A stretch of DNA of 64,000 nucleotides from Antilocapra americana. Taxonomy: Eukaryota; Chordata; Mammalia; Artiodactyla; Antilocapridae. The stretch spans positions 5,143,910 to 5,207,909 of the forward strand of contig ML664161.1 of assembly GCA_007570785.1 (NCBI GenBank). The letters are read 5' to 3'. Below, one piece after another: positions 24,427 through 36,574 of this stretch (positions within the stretch are counted from its first letter, which is position 1; every line of letters starts with the position of its first letter). The notes under the pieces were generated by a model, which saw only the letters and a program-made list of their open reading frames with translations, did no database searches and was not told where the DNA came from. Position numbers and translations under genes: made by a program.

Positions 24427-25456
24427 GTTCATTTCAGTTCAGTCACTCAGTGATGTCTGACTCTTTGCGATCCCATGAATCGCAGCATGTCAGGCCTCCC
24501 TGTCCATCACCAACTCCCAGAGTTTACCAAACTCATGTCCATGGAGTTGGTGATGCCATCCAACCATCTCATCCTCTATTGTCCCCTTCTCCTCCTGCCC
24601 TCAATCTTTCCCAGCATCAGGGTGTTTTCAAATGAATCAGCTCTTCGCATCAGGTGGCCAAAGTATTGGAGTTTCAGCTTCAACATCAGTCCTTCCGATG
24701 AACACCCAGGACTGATCTCCTTTAGGATGGACTGTTTGGATCTCCTTGCAGTCCAAGGGACTCTCAAGAGTCTTCTCCAGCAGCACAGTTCAAAAGCATC
24801 AATTCTTTGGTGCTCAGCTTTCTTTATAGTCCAACTCTTATATCCATACATGACTACTGGAAAAACCGTTGCCTTGACTAGACAGACCTTTGTTGGCAAA
24901 TAATGTCTCTGCTTTTCAATATGCTATCTAGGTTGGTCATAGCTTTCCTTCCAAGGAGTAACCATCTTTTAATTTCATGGCTGCAATCACCATCTGCAGT
25001 GATTCTGGCGACTAAAAAAAATAAAAGTCTGACACTATTTTCACTGTTTCTCCATCTATTTGCCATGAATTGATGGGACCAGATGCCGTGATCTTAGTTT
25101 TCTGAATGTTGAGTTTTAAGCTAACTTTTTACTCTCTTCTTTCACTTTCATCAAGAGGCTCTTAAGTTCTTCTTCACTTTCTGCCATAAGGGTGGTGTCA
25201 TCTGCATGTCTGAGGTTATTGATATTTCTCCCAGCAATCTTGATTCCAGCTTGTGCTTCTTCCAGCCCAGTGTTACTCATGATGTACTCTGTATATAAGT
25301 TAAATAAGCAGGGTGACAATATACAGCCTTGACGTTCTCCTTTTCCTATTTGGAACCAGTCTGTTGTTCCATGTCCAGTTCTAACTGTTGCTTCCTGACC
25401 TGCATACAGGTTTCTCAAGAGGCAGGTCAGGTGGTCTGGTATTCCCATCTCTTTCA
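24427..25456 (-). mobile_element. BovB LINE, 3' half, antisense
   Basis: Minus-strand frames encode KEMGIPDHLTCLLRNLYAGQ, an RHADDTT box and the KKAEHQRIDAFELCCWRRLL C-terminal block. The frames are broken near 24900 and 25100. The 3' terminal BovB sequence lies at the left end. Confidence 0.92.
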
Positions 25457-26687
25457 GCCTATAGCCGATTTCAGGAGCTTTCAGGAAAGCATCAAAGTAA
25501 AACAATAACTATGTGTCTGAAAAGGATTTTAAATAGCTGAGGTTAAAAAGATCTGTTGAGAATTCATTATAAAAGTAATGCAGTTCGCAGAAAAATTTGG
25601 TTGTTTCCTTTACACACAGTATTTTAAAATAAAAACTGGAAGTTGATAATATTTACTGTTGTTTTCTAATATCAGGCTAAATATTACTAGGACATATCAT
25701 GGGCAGGAAGGGCACTGATAAATTGCTAGGAAATTCTTACAGTTTCTGAATACTTATATTAATACTATTTATTCATACAAATATAACCTAAGGAAGGTTA
25801 AGTGTCTCTACTTATTTGACAATACTTTTCATGCAATACAACATACCTAATTAATTTTTAACATCTCTCTTTTTACAAGGTGGAAGAGCAAATCCTTTGA
25901 TATTGCCTGGCTCCCTTTGGGACATTTCAAAGTCAGTTCAAGATCAAGATTTTATTTAGAAGTTGACTTTAAGAAAGTAAAATATCCAAATTAAAAAATG
26001 TCAAGAGGTTTGAACACTTGGTTAATAATAGGATCATAGGACACTGTTTAGCAATATTTAACCTATTTAACAAAGAAAGATTGTAAAAGTAACGATAGGA
26101 AGTTACATGATTATAAGATAAAGCTTAGTCTTTTGATAGTGAAAAGACTTGATTCTTTTAAGCAGTCAGGAATACAATGAAGACAACATAGGAAATTATT
26201 CTGAAAAGACACAGAATCTTTGTTTTCTAGGTGAAAAAGGGTACTTAAAGGGTCAAGAAAAACCTTGTACAATTCCTTATTAAGAGCAGACCGGTAGCCC
26301 AATGCAAAAACTAGAGTCTGGTTTTATTAGAGAGAAAAAGCCAAGCTCTAGTTTTGCATTCAGGTACCGTTAATAATACATCTCATATTAGAAAAGCATA
26401 CACAAACTCATTCAGTTGTAGGCAGATTTGACCATTCAACATAAAATTCCTTTTCTGTAAACCTTGTACAACTTTCTATACCATTCAGATTTTGTCGTAT
26501 TCTTTTTTTCTTTCTGATTGTGAAACAACTGGTCATCTTACTTTTAGGACAGTATTACTCTCCTTTTTCTTTTAACAATAATGTGTCTTACGTTCCTTGC
26601 ATACTTTTCATAGAAAATTACTTTCCGTTTCTCTATTATTTCTATTCATATTTTTACTAAACTTTATTTTCATTACTAGTAACTGTT
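25457..26687. other. No gene recognised
   Basis: AT-rich non-coding sequence. Confidence 0.5.
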
Positions 26688-27294
26688 GTAGACTCGAATT
26701 AGTAACTGTTTTGCACCTTCCCTCCCTCAAATTCACATGTTGAAGTTCTAACTCCTAATGTGAGTGTATTTGAAGATAGGATTTTTAGAGAAGTTTCTCA
26801 GGTTAAATTAGGTTATAAGTGGGTTAGCTGCTCAGTTGTGTCTGACTTTTTGCGACCCCGCGGACTGTGGCTGGCTAGGCTCCTTTGTCCATGGAATCTC
26901 CAGAAAAGAATTCTGGCGTGGATTGCCAATTCCTTCTCCAGGGGATCTTCTCCATCCAGGGGTTTCCAGCACCACAGGTTCTTTACCATCTGAGTCACCA
27001 GGGAAGCCCCTAGGTTATAAGGGCAGGGCCCTAATCTGATAGAACTAGTGTTCTTAGAAGAAGAGGAAGAGACACCAAAGTCTTCTCTCTGTGTATACAG
27101 AGGAAAGTCTGTGTAAGGACATTGGAATAAGGCAGCTGTCTAAGCAAGGATGAGGGTTTTTAACGAGAAACTAACCTTACTGGGACCTTGATCTTGGATT
27201 TCTAGCCTCCAAAACCACAACGCAATAAATGTCTGCCTTTTAAGATCCCCAGTTTGTGGAATCTTGTTATGACAGCCTGAACTAACTAATACAG
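26688..27294 (+). mobile_element. MLT1/MST-class LTR, interrupted by a SINE
   Basis: CAAATTCACATGTTGAAGTT, AATGTGAGTGTATTTGAAGA, CAGGGCCCTAATCTGATAGA, GACCTTGATCTTGGATTTCT and the ACTAACTAATACAG end are typical of a mammalian MaLR LTR. Confidence 0.82.
26820..27010 (-). mobile_element. Bov-tA SINE, antisense, inside the MLT1-class LTR
   Basis: TAGGTTATAAG at 26809-26819 and 27011-27021 is the target duplication, so the SINE postdates the LTR. Confidence 0.9.
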
Positions 27295-27749
27295 AAGATT
27301 TTCTTTTATGAAGACATCTAGGAAGTAGACACTTGTGAATTGTCTGTCATATACCAGCATTTTGTAGCAGATTAGCAAAATTTATGAATATACCTTCTCA
27401 CAATTTTAAACCTATATGCTTCTTTATAGTGCAATTTCTCAATGTGGTAAAAGATTATATTTATGGATTCATATCTTAAGCTTCTTTAAGAGGCTTGTGA
27501 AAATAAAAAGGCAAAATTGCATAGAATTTATCTGATGCTAATAATGAATGTGTCAGCATTTTATCTTATTTAGAATTGATTTGTCTATTTCATAAATATC
27601 TATTACTTATAACTTTAAGGCTATAAAGCAAAAAGATTTTAGAAATTATTTTTAGGCATACATGTTATACATCATTATTATAATAAAATTTCAAAATAAT
27701 GACTCAATTTGATTAAAATGAAATTAATTATATTTATAGTTTTAAATAT
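27295..27749. other. No gene recognised
   Basis: Strongly AT-rich. Confidence 0.5.
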
Positions 27750-27759
27750 CTAGTAGATA

Positions 27760-27967
27760 CTTAAAGCTAAAGTCACTTCAGTCATGTCCAACTCTTTGAG
27801 ACCCTATGGACCATAACCAACTGGTCTCCTTTGTCCATGGGATTCCCCAGGCAAGAATACTGGAGTGGGTTGCCATGCCTTCCTCTGGGGGATCTTCTGG
27901 TTGTTTCTTACATCTCCTGCATTGGTAGGCAGGTTCTTTACCATTAGTGCCACCTGGGAAGCCTCTC
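27760..27967 (-). mobile_element. Bov-tA SINE, antisense
   Basis: A reversed full element. CTAGTAGATA (27750-27759) and CTAGTAGGTA (27968-27977) flank it. Confidence 0.88.
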
Positions 27968-27977
27968 CTAGTAGGTA

Positions 27978-29606
27978 TAATATTAGCTTACTTGACTAGT
28001 AAATGTGGTAAGATAAAATTCATGCTTACATTATAGTTAATGCTGATAACTCAGAAGACAGACTCATTTTTATTAAACTGATAATAATATTCTACCAATC
28101 TTATTTACCAAGGATTTATCCAAATCACCTGAATTTGACAAATATTTGGGATAGTCTTTATACTTCTGGGAGGTTTAGAATTATTTTATTTATAAAAGAG
28201 CTTATTTTTCTCTAAGTCAGTTATAATAGAACTCTTTTGAGGGATTTTATAGATTGATAATATCATCCAGAGGTAGGATAATATCGCCTGTACATAACAT
28301 AAAACAAGCATAATTATACAAACGGATGCAAATCGAGATTTTATGGCTTTCATTCTACAATTTTAGTTGTGGGTCAGGCATAGTACAGTCATGCAAAATG
28401 CACTAATTTAGACAAGAGTTGGGTTCTTGTCTTTGACCCACTTTATGTTTTATTCTAATTACATTTCTGGCAGATGGGACCAATTGTTAACTGCTCAATA
28501 TGACAGCAGAATCTTTCCACCAATGTTTAGAGAGAAGATTTTAAAGATTGTTTTTGGCCTTGATCTACAATATAATCTCATGGATGTTGTAGACTGGAAT
28601 TTGGACAAAGGATTGAGGAGATATCAAGAAGTTGTGTGGGTGTTCCCAGATTCTTCTGAGTAGATAAAATAACTAGTCTGTTTCCAATTGGCCCCCTTTC
28701 CTCCTATTTTCAGCTTCAGACTGTTGCTTTTGGGATTCCTTGAGTTCCTTAAGAATCTCTGAAGGGGGAAGACGGGCCAAAATTAGTTTGAATGACTTCT
28801 GCCCTTTAATTTTGTTTAGGGGATTATTTTAGACTAGCTCTGATGCTTTTTGTATTCTTTCCATTTTCATCTTCTATAGGTAGTAATAGGACATTTGCTT
28901 AGAAAGAAAACCCTCTAAAAATTCTTTAGATACACAAGGTTTTCAGAAAAAGTCCATCATCTGGCTATTGACAATTAGGATCCACATAGGTATACCCATC
29001 CCAAATGTGACCCCAAACAATTAGCTCTTCTGGGGCTTAGGCACATGCATATATGAGGACAATAGGTGTCTTTGAAGAGGGCACAGGAGATGCATCCTCT
29101 ATAATTCAAAATAACTCTCAACCAGAGGAAATGAAGGAAACCAAGTTGCCACTGGTGCTAAGAATGTTTAGTCTCAGTCCTCCCACAGAAGTGAGGCACG
29201 TCTAATCACAGACCTTCAAGTCTATGGTGCCAGATGGTGATACAGAGATGGGAAGTCTCAGTGCTATGAAGGCAGTGGGAAGGAGTTGACAAGGGTCCTT
29301 ATGAGTTGAGACCCTTCAGGATTTAGGCTTAGAAAACCTCCCTGAGAGTCAGCAGTGATTGGCAGGAAGTTTTGCTAGTGTGCCTCGTGTCTCAGTTCTC
29401 TCTTTGGTTCCAAGTCAACCTCTTAGGACACAAAATTGAGACAGAAGCAAAGACTTATCTGGTTTTAGTGGTGACCCGCAGTTTTGTCCAAGCAGATACT
29501 GGTCCAATGAGAACTGCAAACTCACCAGCCTACGAGAGTGGCTCACACAGGCCTATGGAACCTTTATCTGTGTTCTTTACTATGACTGTCCTTCTTAGGA
29601 CAAGCA
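27978..29606. other. No gene recognised
   Basis: A 78-codon frame at 28427 has no recognisable motif. Could be interior sequence between the two related repeats at 21.5 and 30.4 kb. Confidence 0.4.
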
Positions 29607-29616
29607 ACACTTTAAG

Positions 29617-29844
29617 ACGTGCATGTGTGCTATATCACTTCAGCTGTGTCCGACTCTTTGTGATGCTATGGACTGTAGCCTGCCAGGCTCCTCTGTCTGT
29701 GGGATTCTCCAGGTGAGAATACTGGAGTAGATTGCCATGCCCTCCTCCAGGGGATCTTCCCAACCCAGGGATCGAACCAGCTTCTCTTATGTCTCCTGCA
29801 TTGGCAGGCAGATTCTTTACCACTAGTGTCACCTGGGAAGCCTC
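29617..29844 (-). mobile_element. Bov-tA SINE, antisense
   Basis: A reversed full element with ACACTTTAAG at 29607-29616 and 29845-29854. Confidence 0.9.
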
Positions 29845-29912
29845 ACACTTTAAGGCAACACAAAAGACCATTGGAAGATCCAAACCAAGAGTCACGATAC
29901 CCAAAGAACAAG

Positions 29913-30159
29913 TCTGTGTGTGTGTCTGTGTGCACGCGCCCATGTGCGTGCACTCTCAGTTGTGTCTGACTCTTGTTGTGACCCCATGGACTCTAGCCCT
30001 CCAAGCTCCTCTGTACATGGGATTTTCCAGGCAAGAATACTAGAGTGGGTTGCCATTTCCTTTTCCAGGGGATCTTCCTAACCAAGGGATTGTACCTGCA
30101 TCTTTTGCATCTTCTGCATTGCAGTTGAGTTCTTTACTAGTTAAGCCACCAGGGAAGCA
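29913..30159 (-). mobile_element. Bov-tA SINE, antisense, with GT-rich tail
   Basis: A reversed full element whose tail is a GTGTGTGTCTGTGTG tract. AAAGAACAAG at 29903-29912 and 30160-30169 flank it. Confidence 0.9.
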
Positions 30160-30384
30160 AAAGAACAAGAGTAATCCTAACCAAAACATTTTCTCCTGTA
30201 AATCTAAATTTTGGAAAATTCCTTTCTAAAAAGACGAAAAGCTCTTGTTACTTTTGCTCCCAAGAGTTCCAATGCAGAATCCAAATTGACCTAGGATTTC
30301 TAACCATTCAATCCTTGTTGCAAAACTGTTGGGAGGAAAATCTTTTCCTTTATCATCTGGGCTTTGAACATTAACGTCCTAGAA

Positions 30385-30890
30385 GATTAGCAAGAGAAAA
30401 ATTCATTACTCCTATATGCAAGAATACAATATAGGAAGTAGCTCCCTGAACAACTTGGGATACATACTAGTAAGGATAGCTTATTAAAGTGATTTAGGGC
30501 TTTTAACAGAGAAGGAAATGGCAACCCACTCCAGTATTCTTGCCTGGAGAATCTCAGGGACAGAGGAGCCTCGTGGGCTGCTGTCTATGGGGTCTCACAG
30601 AGTTGGACATGACTGAAGCGACTTAGCAACAGCAGCAGGGCTTCAAAGGATGGAAGGTTCTGATGAAGTTTGTTTATACAGATTGGCTTTGTAATGTCCC
30701 ACTGTCCAAGATCAGTTGACCTCCTGACTGGAGACTTCCCTGGAGTGGTGGTGAGGAGGTTGGGAGGGGTACTTGGGGAAGGTGATTCTGGTATATCTCC
30801 GCTTCAGATAGAAGTTCAGGAAAGATTTCTTTCTGGATCTGTAGCTCAGATATTTTTTACTTTGATGTGATCTTCATACCATTCTGACAG
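30385..30890 (+). repeat. Dispersed repeat, copy B (related to 21460-21830)
   Basis: Same order of shared blocks as copy A, interrupted by a Bov-tA fragment at 30508-30636. The two copies lie about 8.9 kb apart in the same orientation. Confidence 0.6.
30508..30636 (+). mobile_element. Bov-A2-type SINE fragment
   Basis: Body only, GAAGGAAATGGCAACCCACT to GCGACTTAGCAACAGCAGC. AGGGCTT occurs on both sides. Confidence 0.85.
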
Positions 30891-31481
30891 GTTGTTGGTC
30901 CTTTCACAGGGAATCCCAGAGAGGTTCAGCATTAAGCATTTAGAGTGGAGGTAAGCAGTGCATAGGGGGCTATGTGTGGGGGTGGGGACAGAGAGTTGTT
31001 TGAAAGACTGTAAATTCAGTCTGGCCTGTTCCTTTCTCCAAACTGTAAAGCTGGATAAATACCATGCTCTACTCCCACTCAGGAGAGAAAGAGAGAGAAA
31101 GGGAAAGACTGGATTCTCTCCAGTGAAGAAGACAAACCAGAGAAGGTTCAGTAGGGGTGCAGACTCATACTGCCTAAGGGTGGAGATGGGGTAAGAATAG
31201 CAGGGTTCCCTTTTGCTCTCTGCTCCTGAAGTACCAGCTATAGGCTGTCTGCTTCCATGGGCAGGAAATTAGGACTACTTTTCTGAAAAATGGAATGTCC
31301 CTAAAAATCAGATTTCCATACAGGGACATCCATTAGGTTTACCCCTAATCACCTAACAGTGTGCTCACCAATTGTAAGCCCTTTCTGTCACACAGAACTC
31401 CCAGTCAGCTTCTAGTGCTTCATGCTTCAAATGTAGTCAAGCTCTGATAATTGCTATTTGAGAAAGAGAGCTGGCCTATAA
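30891..31481. other. No gene recognised
   Basis: Purine-rich patch at 31081-31110. Possibly a continuation of repeat copy B. Confidence 0.4.
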
Positions 31482-31878
31482 GGAAAGCTGAGCACCGAAG
31501 AATTGATGCTTTGAACTGTGGTGTTGGAGAAGACTCTTGAGAGTCCCTTGGACTGCAAGGAGAGCCAACTAGTCAATCTTAAAGGAAATCAGTCCTGAAT
31601 ATTCATTGGAAGGACTGATGTTGAAGCTGAAACTCCAATACTTTGGCCATCTGATATGAAGAGTTGACTCACTGGAAAAGACCCTGATGCTGGGAAAAAC
31701 TGAAGGTGGGAGGAGAAGGGGATGACAGAGGATGAGATGGTTGTATGGCTTCACCGACATAATGAATGTGAGTTTAAGTAAGCTCCAGAAGTTGGTGATG
31801 GACAGGGACGCCTGGCGTTCTGCAGTCCATGGGGTCACAAAGAGTCGGACACGACTGAGCAACTGAACTGAACTGAAA
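31482..31878 (+). mobile_element. BovB 3' end fragment
   Basis: The fragment starts in the GAAAGCTGAGCACCGAAGAA region and ends with ACTGAACTGAACTGAA, the BovB 3' terminus. Confidence 0.85.
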
Positions 31879-32436
31879 ACACAGGAGGGGCTAAAAAAAT
31901 CCTGAACTGAAACAACTCAGAGAAAAACAAAATATTTCACAGGGAGATATAAGACAAGGATTAATCTGTAATTCAGTTGTTTCTATAGGGCAACTGACAT
32001 CAGAGTTGTTTATAGTCACAAACTATTAGAAACAACTGTATATCAATAGGATGTTGGCTGCATTAATTCTCCCATATTATTCTAAGTTCATACTCTAGAA
32101 AAAAAAAGTTAAAGTAATGCTACAAATTTCAAAAAGGAAAAATAGTCATACCATGTTGTTTGCTAAGTTAAAAAATATTTTTTACATAATTTAAAAAACA
32201 GTAGATTATTATTCCATTTATACAAAAATATGTTTGTGTGCTCCCAGAAAGAATTGGATATGAATCTATCATTTTACTAGCAGTGGTTACATTTGGTAGC
32301 ATGTTTAGGGACAAACTTAACTTTCTGTATTTGTTCATTGTTCAGGCTTCTATACTGTTAGCATTTATGACTTTGTCCTTAAGAAAGGAGTATAATTTTT
32401 TAAAATTGAAATATACTCAGATCACCTGTAGAGTAA
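31879..32436. other. No gene recognised
   Basis: AT-rich spacer. Confidence 0.5.
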
Positions 32437-32452
32437 CCAAGTGACTGATTTT

Positions 32453-32826
32453 TTTAAAAAAAATTATTTGTTTATTTATTTTTTTGCACTAAGAGGTCTT
32501 TGTTGCTATGAGGACTTTCTCTAATTGCAGCAAGTGAGGGCAGTTTATCATTGCTGTGCAAGGGCTTCTCATGGGGGTGGCTTCTCTTGCTGCAGACCAC
32601 AGGCTCTATGCTCTTGAGCTTCAGTAGGTGCAGCACATGGGCTCAGTGGTTGCGGTGTGCGGCTCTAGGGTGTGCAGGCTTCAGTAGTTGAGGCACACAG
32701 GCTTAGAAGTTGTGACTTTTGGTCTTAGTTGCTCCATGGCATGTAGAATCTTCCCGGACCAGGGATCAAACCCGTGTCCCCTCCACTGGCAGGAGGATTC
32801 TTATGCACTGCTCCAGCAAGAAAGTC
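32453..32826 (-). mobile_element. CHR-type tRNA SINE, antisense, 16-bp target duplication
   Basis: Reversed CHR body (GCTTCAGTAGGTGCAGCACA.., GGTCTTAGTTGCTCCATGGC) and reversed tRNA head. CCAAGTGACTGATTTT is exact at 32437-32452 and 32827-32842. Confidence 0.88.
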
Positions 32827-32842
32827 CCAAGTGACTGATTTT

Positions 32843-33394
32843 ATTTAACCACATCTTTAGGGGCATCAAGGATGATGTTGCTTTACCAAACATTCTCTAC
32901 TATGAGTTAACCTAAAATGAAATTTCATCTCAACCAAAGGTATGTTGCTCACTAGCTGTGACACGTGAAACTATATATAACGTGAAGTTCTGAAGTCACA
33001 CTGATGTTTCTTATGATGTTAGAGAGGTTATTTGGTGACAACCTGAATTACATACAATTTTCTAGAAACTTTCAACTAATACATTTTCCTTGTGATGCAT
33101 AAAGTTTGTGCTGTGCCTTTTCTTGTTCACTGGTGCTGCTAGGTTTGGGTCTTCTGAAGGTACAGAGTTTCCTTGGGGACTTCTTTGTAGGAATCAGGAA
33201 AACCTCAAGGAAGGTTTGGTAGATTACTGGGACTTCTGGGTCAATTGCTGGATTGGGCTGACTTGTTACTTGTAGTGCCCAAGAGTAGATATAACCTAAG
33301 TCATTATCAAGGAGGGGACCTGGGTGTCAGAGAGAATCACAGATCCATCTCCAGATCCTGTCTGTAGTAAAAAAGACCAAAAATCAAAATTCTA
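32843..33394. other. No gene recognised
   Basis: Non-coding sequence upstream of the L2 piece. Confidence 0.5.
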
Positions 33395-33800
33395 AACACT
33401 CTCTGTGGCTTCCAGTGCCCTGAGAATAAAATCAGAACTGCTCAGCCTGAAAGGCCCTGTTTGCCCTACCGAACATCTCATCAGTTGAGTCAGTTTGGTC
33501 TTCTTTCAGATCTCTGGAGGCCAAGCGTTTCCCCCTTTTAGAGCCTCAGTTCATTCTCCTTCTTTCTGACTGGATGACACACTCTGGATGTCCTGGTGTC
33601 TCTTCACCCTTTCAGGTCACAATGTCACCTCTTCAGTGAGGCCTTTCCTAATCAATGAATCTTAGTAAGAATTCCCTTCTCTTTTTCAGTCCCCTGATTG
33701 TTTCCATCTTAGCGGTCTACCCTTTGTATTTTTTAAGTGTTTATATTTACTCTCCTTTCTACTTAGATGGTTGGTGCAAAGGGACCGTGGACTGTCTTTC
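33395..33800 (+). repeat. L2 LINE 3' region
   Basis: CCTGTTTGCCCTACCGAACA.., AATGTCACCTCTTCAGTGAG and GGCCTTTCCTAATCA are typical L2 3' phrases. The open frames over it show no gene. Confidence 0.6.
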
Positions 33801-34142
33801 ATTCATACCACCTGCACAGCACCCTTGTGCCTCTCTTTTATCACTGCGTATCTGCCATGCTTCCAACTGCCAGTATTTGCATTTCTGTGTCCGAAGACTT
33901 TGGCTTCTGGAAGCAGACTCTGCCTACCTGGGCTTCTGCCTGAAATGCTGGAGAAGATGTAGCTCTCAACCAAGCACTGATGGGAATTCGTGTATGAATA
34001 CCCAGGCTCCTTCCTGCTTTGGGGAGCTCATCAGCTAGTGTTGCCTGGCTTGATAATATATCTTTTTTTTCTTGGCTGACTTTCCTTCCTTGACTCATTT
34101 CATCACTTCCTCACTGGTGTTTTCTTCACTTTCCAAAGAAAC

Positions 34143-34551
34143 TGCTGCTGCTGCTGCTGCTAAGTTGCTTCAGTCATGTCTGACTCTGTGCAACCCCATA
34201 GATGGCAGCCCACCCGGCTCCCCTGTCCCTGGGATTCTCCAGGCAAGAACACTGGAATGGGTTGCTGTTTCCTTCTCCAGTGCATGCATGCATGCTAAGT
34301 CGCTTCAGTCATGTCCAACTCTGTGTGACCCTATGGACAGCAGCCCACCAGGCTCCTCTGTCCACAGGATTCTCTAGGAAACAATACTGGAGTGGGTTGC
34401 TGTTTCCTTCTCCAATGCATGATAGTGAAAATGAAGTCGCTCAGTTGTGTCTGACTCTTAGTGACCCCATGGACTGCAGCCTACCAGGCTCCTCTGTCCA
34501 TGGGATTTTCCAGGCAAGAGTACTAGAGTGGGTTGCCATTGCCTTCTCCAT
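34143..34551 (-). mobile_element. Tandem Bov-A2-type SINE units (three), antisense
   Basis: A CTG repeat, then three related units each with a TCAGT(C/T)(A/G)TGTC(T/C) start and a final TTGCCATTGCCTTCTCC. CCAAAGAAAC at 34133-34142 precedes and 34552-34561 follows. Confidence 0.85.
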
Positions 34552-34561
34552 CCAAAGAAAC

Positions 34562-34701
34562 TGCTGCTGCTGCTGCTGCTGCTAAGTCACTTCAGTCGTG
34601 TCTGACTCTGTGCGACCCCATAGACAGCAGCCCACCAGGCTCTTCCATCCCTGGAATTCTCCCGGCAAGAACACTGGAGAGGAATGCCATTGCCTTCTCT
34701 G
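34562..34701 (-). mobile_element. Bov-A2-type SINE unit, antisense, at the same target
   Basis: A single unit starting with a (CTG) tract of its own. It lies between the second and third copies of CCAAAGAAAC (34552-34561, 34702-34711). Confidence 0.85.
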
Positions 34702-35044
34702 CCAAAGAAACTACTTATACTCAAATCCTTGGTGATAGGGGGTGGGGGTTGGGCAGTGGGAGGGTGGAGGTTGGGATGGGACAATGCTTCTGCCACATGT
34801 AGGTTACACTGTTTGTTGAATGGATGAATGACTAGATGGGTGGGTGGCTGGATGAATGGAATAATAGGTTTAAAAAATAAGTTTTAAAATAGAGTTCAAG
34901 ACTGTATGAGGTGTAAAATTTCAAATTATGGACAGATGAAGTAAATGTTTGGTGAACTCATTCTAACGGGGCCAGTCTGCTCCCACAAACACATAAGTCC
35001 ACGTAAAGGTGAAGATATAGGACAATCTAATATGAGATTCAAAA

Positions 35045-35390
35045 TTGTTTCTTTATTTACTTATTTCTGATTGTTCTGGGTGTTTCTGGTGTGCAGGCTT
35101 TTTTCTGTAGGTGTGGCAAGCGAGAGCTACACTCTAGTTGTGGTGGGTGGACTTCTCATTTCAGTGACTTCTCTTGTTTTGGAGCACATGCTCTAAGGCT
35201 CCTGGGCTTCAGTAATTGCAGTACATAGGCTCAATAGCTGCAGTTCCCAGGCTCTAGAGCATGGGCTCAATAGTTGTGGTGCATGGACTTAGTTGCGCCA
35301 CGGTATATGGGTTCTTCCAGGACAAGGGCTCGAACACATGTCTTCTGCATTGGCAGACAGATTCTTTACCACTGAGCCACCAGGTAAGCC
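35045..35390 (-). mobile_element. CHR-type tRNA SINE, antisense
   Basis: Reversed CHR body and head, ending TACCACTGAGCCACCAGGTA. CTAATATG occurs on both sides (35027 and 35391). Confidence 0.83.
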
Positions 35391-35676
35391 CTAATATGGC
35401 ATTTTTAAAAGCTAAGGTTTTCTTTAGGCCCACTGCCCAATTCTTGAGGATTTTATGGATGCCTCACTTATGTGTAGTTTTTACATTTATTGTTTTATTA
35501 TAGTATTTACCTAAAGCACTGAAACGTGCTATACAAACTCATAAATAATGTTCAACACACATTTTGTTTCATTTAGGTAATGTTAACAGTCCCCCAAATC
35601 ACCTTTCAAAAGTATATCTGGAAGTGAGAATTGGACTGTAAGTGAAATCAGAAGGTGAGATTTAGTCAGAGCCCCG

Positions 35677-35732
35677 GAATGACATGATCACAAAAAGGGA
35701 CTGCGAATGACGTGATCACAAAAAGGGACTGC
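35677..35732 (+). repeat. 28-bp direct tandem duplication
   Basis: Unit GAATGAC(A/G)TGATCACAAA..GGACTGC at 35677-35704 and 35705-35732, 27 of 28 identical. Confidence 0.96.
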
Positions 35733-36140
35733 AGCGGTGGAGGGTGAAGTAACTGATTTTAGTGCAGGCAGTATATTAGGTGTTATCAGTGTTACCACTA
35801 GACAGGTTCACAGAGCTGTTTAGAGACAGACTAGAGTACTGAATCAGGAGCCATTTCTATTTTCAGCAGATTATGAGAATGGAGAGCTAGCCAGACTATG
35901 AGTTTCATGACTCATAAAAAGGAACATCAAAGCCTGACCCGAGGGAGACTGATGTATGGCATACAGGTGACTGTGAACTCAGGAGAAGTATGAGTGTTTG
36001 GTCAGATGGCTGTTATAGTTAGTATTGTTTTCAAAAGCCAAGCAATTGGTATGGACTAGTAAATCATTCATCCCTAAGTGAAGCATTCCTCAGATTACAA
36101 AAGAATTTAATTCTGGCACTCTAGCTGTTGAGTGTTATCT

Positions 36141-36364
36141 GTGTGCTGTGCTGAGTCACTTCTGTCGTGTCTGACTCTTTGTGACCCCATGGACTGTAGT
36201 CCTCCAGACTCCTCTGGCCATGTGATTCTCCAAGCAAGAATACTGGAGTGGGTTGCCATGCCCTCTTCCAAGGGATCTTTCTAACTCAGGGATTGAACCT
36301 ATGTCTCTTATGTCTCCAGCATTGGCAGGCAGGTTCTTTACCACTAGAGCCACCTAGGAAGCCC
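36141..36364 (-). mobile_element. Bov-tA SINE, antisense
   Basis: A reversed full element with TGAGTGTTATCT (36129-36140) and TGAGTTTTATCT (36365-36376) flanks. Confidence 0.9.
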
Positions 36365-36498
36365 TGAGTTTTATCTATCCCCAGACATTTAAAAATTAAA
36401 GATAATATGTCTAAAATCCTGTATGTTTGTATAAGCTCTCTATAAGGAAATGTTGATATAATTGTACTGGTTGAAAAGTATTTGCATTTAAAGAAGTA

Positions 36499-36574
36499 TT
36501 GGGTTGGCCAAAAGGATCACCTGGGTTTTTCCCATACCATCTTACAGTAAAACCTGACTCTTTGGCCAACCCAA
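36499..36574. mobile_element. Mariner-type MITE, ~76 bp
   Basis: Terminal inverted repeats TTGGGTTGGCCAAA at left and TTTGGCCAACCCAA at right are exact reverse complements. TA lies on both sides (36497-36498, 36575-36576), the Tc1/mariner target. The interior is also imperfectly palindromic, so the transcript would fold into a long hairpin. Confidence 0.92.

Noticed and set aside
33655..34038. 127-codon plus-strand frame with hydrophobic start
   Set aside because: Overlaps an L2 LINE 3' region and lacks splice or promoter signals.
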